Shown here piece after piece: positions 5,875-6,540 of a stretch of DNA of 6,540 bases (positions are counted from its first letter, which is position 1; every line of letters begins with the position of its first letter). Made by a program: the position numbers and the translations under genes. The notes beneath the pieces are model-generated. The model saw only the letters and a list, made by a program, of their open reading frames with translations. It was not told the origin of the DNA and searched no databases. Source of the stretch: JAUUZT01 sp964654015 (GTDB taxonomy: Bacteria; Chloroflexota; Dehalococcoidia; GIF9; AB-539-J10); NCBI GenBank assembly GCA_964654015.1, contig CAZZHQ010000134.1:1-6540 (forward strand), given 5' to 3'.

Positions 5875-6540
5875 TACGCACTCCCCCTTACACGATAGGT
5901 ATTGAATATATCTTCGACGATACGGGAGCCGGTCTTATTGGGCGAAGCAAAGAAAAGGTGGTATACAGTTGCTCCTCTCGCGTTTCGCATCGGTACAGGC
6001 TTTGGAACATACTTGAATCCAGCTACCTCTTCCAGTCGTTTGCGAAATCCTTCCGCAATTGATTCGTTCCGGGTCTTTTCGTCGACTGTGTCGCCCCAAA
6101 GAGTCGTCCTTTCTACATATGCTGCTTCTCGCCACGAGTGGTTACCCCAGGCTTTATCCAAGCGCACTGTCTGTGAGGGAGCCACACTATCTGGATTGCG
6201 CCATAAGACGTTCATGTTGGCGTCCATAATCATGAAGTTGTAAAAAACCTCGATTGAGCCCATCTGGCCGGCGGTCTGCAAAACGTTCCAATCGACATTC
6301 AGTGCGTAAGGATCAAGAAGGCACAACGCCCTGTTAAAATCTTCGTACTTGCACCGGGGAAAGACCGTATCAAGGAGAACCTTGTTGGCATCACCCTCGT
6401 AAACGAAAACATCCTGGCGTGAGCCAATCTGTCGGCGAAGTTCAGCAACTTTACCGCCATGCAGGTCAACCAAGTGGATTTCGCTGAAAGCAACTGTCTT
6501 AAAAGTCAAGAGCAGGGATCAGGAAGTTGAGGGATAAGGG
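5874..6540 (-). CDS. tcmP: TcmP-like three-Cys-motif partner protein (5' partial, apparent frameshift)
   Basis: Similar in layout to TcmP, the usual neighbour of DUF5131 proteins and a predicted Rossmann-fold, methyltransferase-like protein of unestablished activity. Visible family-like features are an acidic-tipped strand (VAFSEIHLVDL), LCLLDPYALNVDW, whose DPY sits where related enzymes have motif IV, and a C-terminal ASPNKTGSRIVEDIF. The longest in-frame stretch starts at a TTG (6509), but that codon has no ribosome binding site. The expected N-terminal glycine-rich SAM motif is missing from it, and a stop lies just upstream at 6519-6521. Another frame is open from the right edge to a TAA at 6499-6501 and encodes PLSLNFLIPALDF, which joins smoothly to KTVAFSEIHL if one base of the four-base run at 6501-6504 is skipped. 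The gene therefore very probably starts outside the window and carries a +1 frameshift: real, programmed, or a sequencing error. Its stop overlaps the DUF5131 start. Confidence 0.8.
5881..5887 (-). promoter_or_regulatory. Ribosome binding site for the DUF5131 gene
   Basis: Minus-strand GGGGGAG lies 6 bases before ATG 5874, inside the last codons of the TcmP-like gene. It supports both this start and co-translation of the pair. Confidence 0.7.

Noticed and set aside
1..6540. CRISPR arrays, tRNA or rRNA genes, insertion-sequence ends and attachment sites
   Set aside because: No spaced direct repeats, no recognisable clover-leaf or rRNA sequence, no transposase and no convincing terminal inverted repeats were seen on reading both strands.

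Overview
The window reads as bacterial DNA. It has Shine-Dalgarno sites, rho-independent terminators and tightly packed genes, but nothing in it fixes a species. Base composition is mixed: about 53-65% GC in sampled rows of the large methyltransferase gene flanks, against about 39% in one internal patch. The left edge (a charged low-complexity protein tail and a sigma-like/HTH protein) has a phage or mobile-element flavour. The right two thirds looks like a DNA-modification or defence locus. Assignment to any phylum would be a guess.

Layout. Positions 1-228 (+) hold the 3' end of a gene entering from the left, with an acidic Glu/Ala-rich tail that ends in a Lys/Arg-rich segment. A strong hairpin plus T-run follows at 265-306. 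It lies directly in front of a + strand gene at 329-943 for a small protein with a sigma-70 region-2-like N-terminus and a C-terminal helix-turn-helix. A textbook terminator (964-995) closes that gene. At 1056-1814 (+) is a YgjP/DUF45 (M48-like) zinc metallopeptidase. It converges on a minus-strand cassette that fills 1964-6540, with a gene-free gap of about 150 bases at 1815-1963.

The minus-strand cassette, in transcription order, is: a TcmP-like 'three-Cys-motif partner' protein (5' end outside the window, with an apparent +1 frameshift at 6501-6504); a DUF5131/Gp37-Gp68 'three-Cys-motif' radical-SAM-like protein; an 871-residue beta-class (type III Mod-like) adenine DNA methyltransferase with a long C-terminal extension; and a 180-residue protein with a PD-(D/E)XK nuclease signature. 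Two of the three gene junctions are 1-base stop/start overlaps (TAATG), and the third is a 12-base gap holding a perfect GGAGG site. The four are therefore very probably one operon whose promoter lies beyond the right edge.

Inference: this is a restriction-modification-like or defence cassette in which a type III-like methyltransferase is coupled to a small standalone PD-(D/E)XK protein. No Res/helicase subunit is visible here, and the TcmP-DUF5131 pair is co-transcribed with it. The target-recognition part of the methyltransferase is conspicuously AT-rich, which suggests it was exchanged. The convergent DUF45 peptidase fits the known tendency of this family to sit beside restriction-modification genes.
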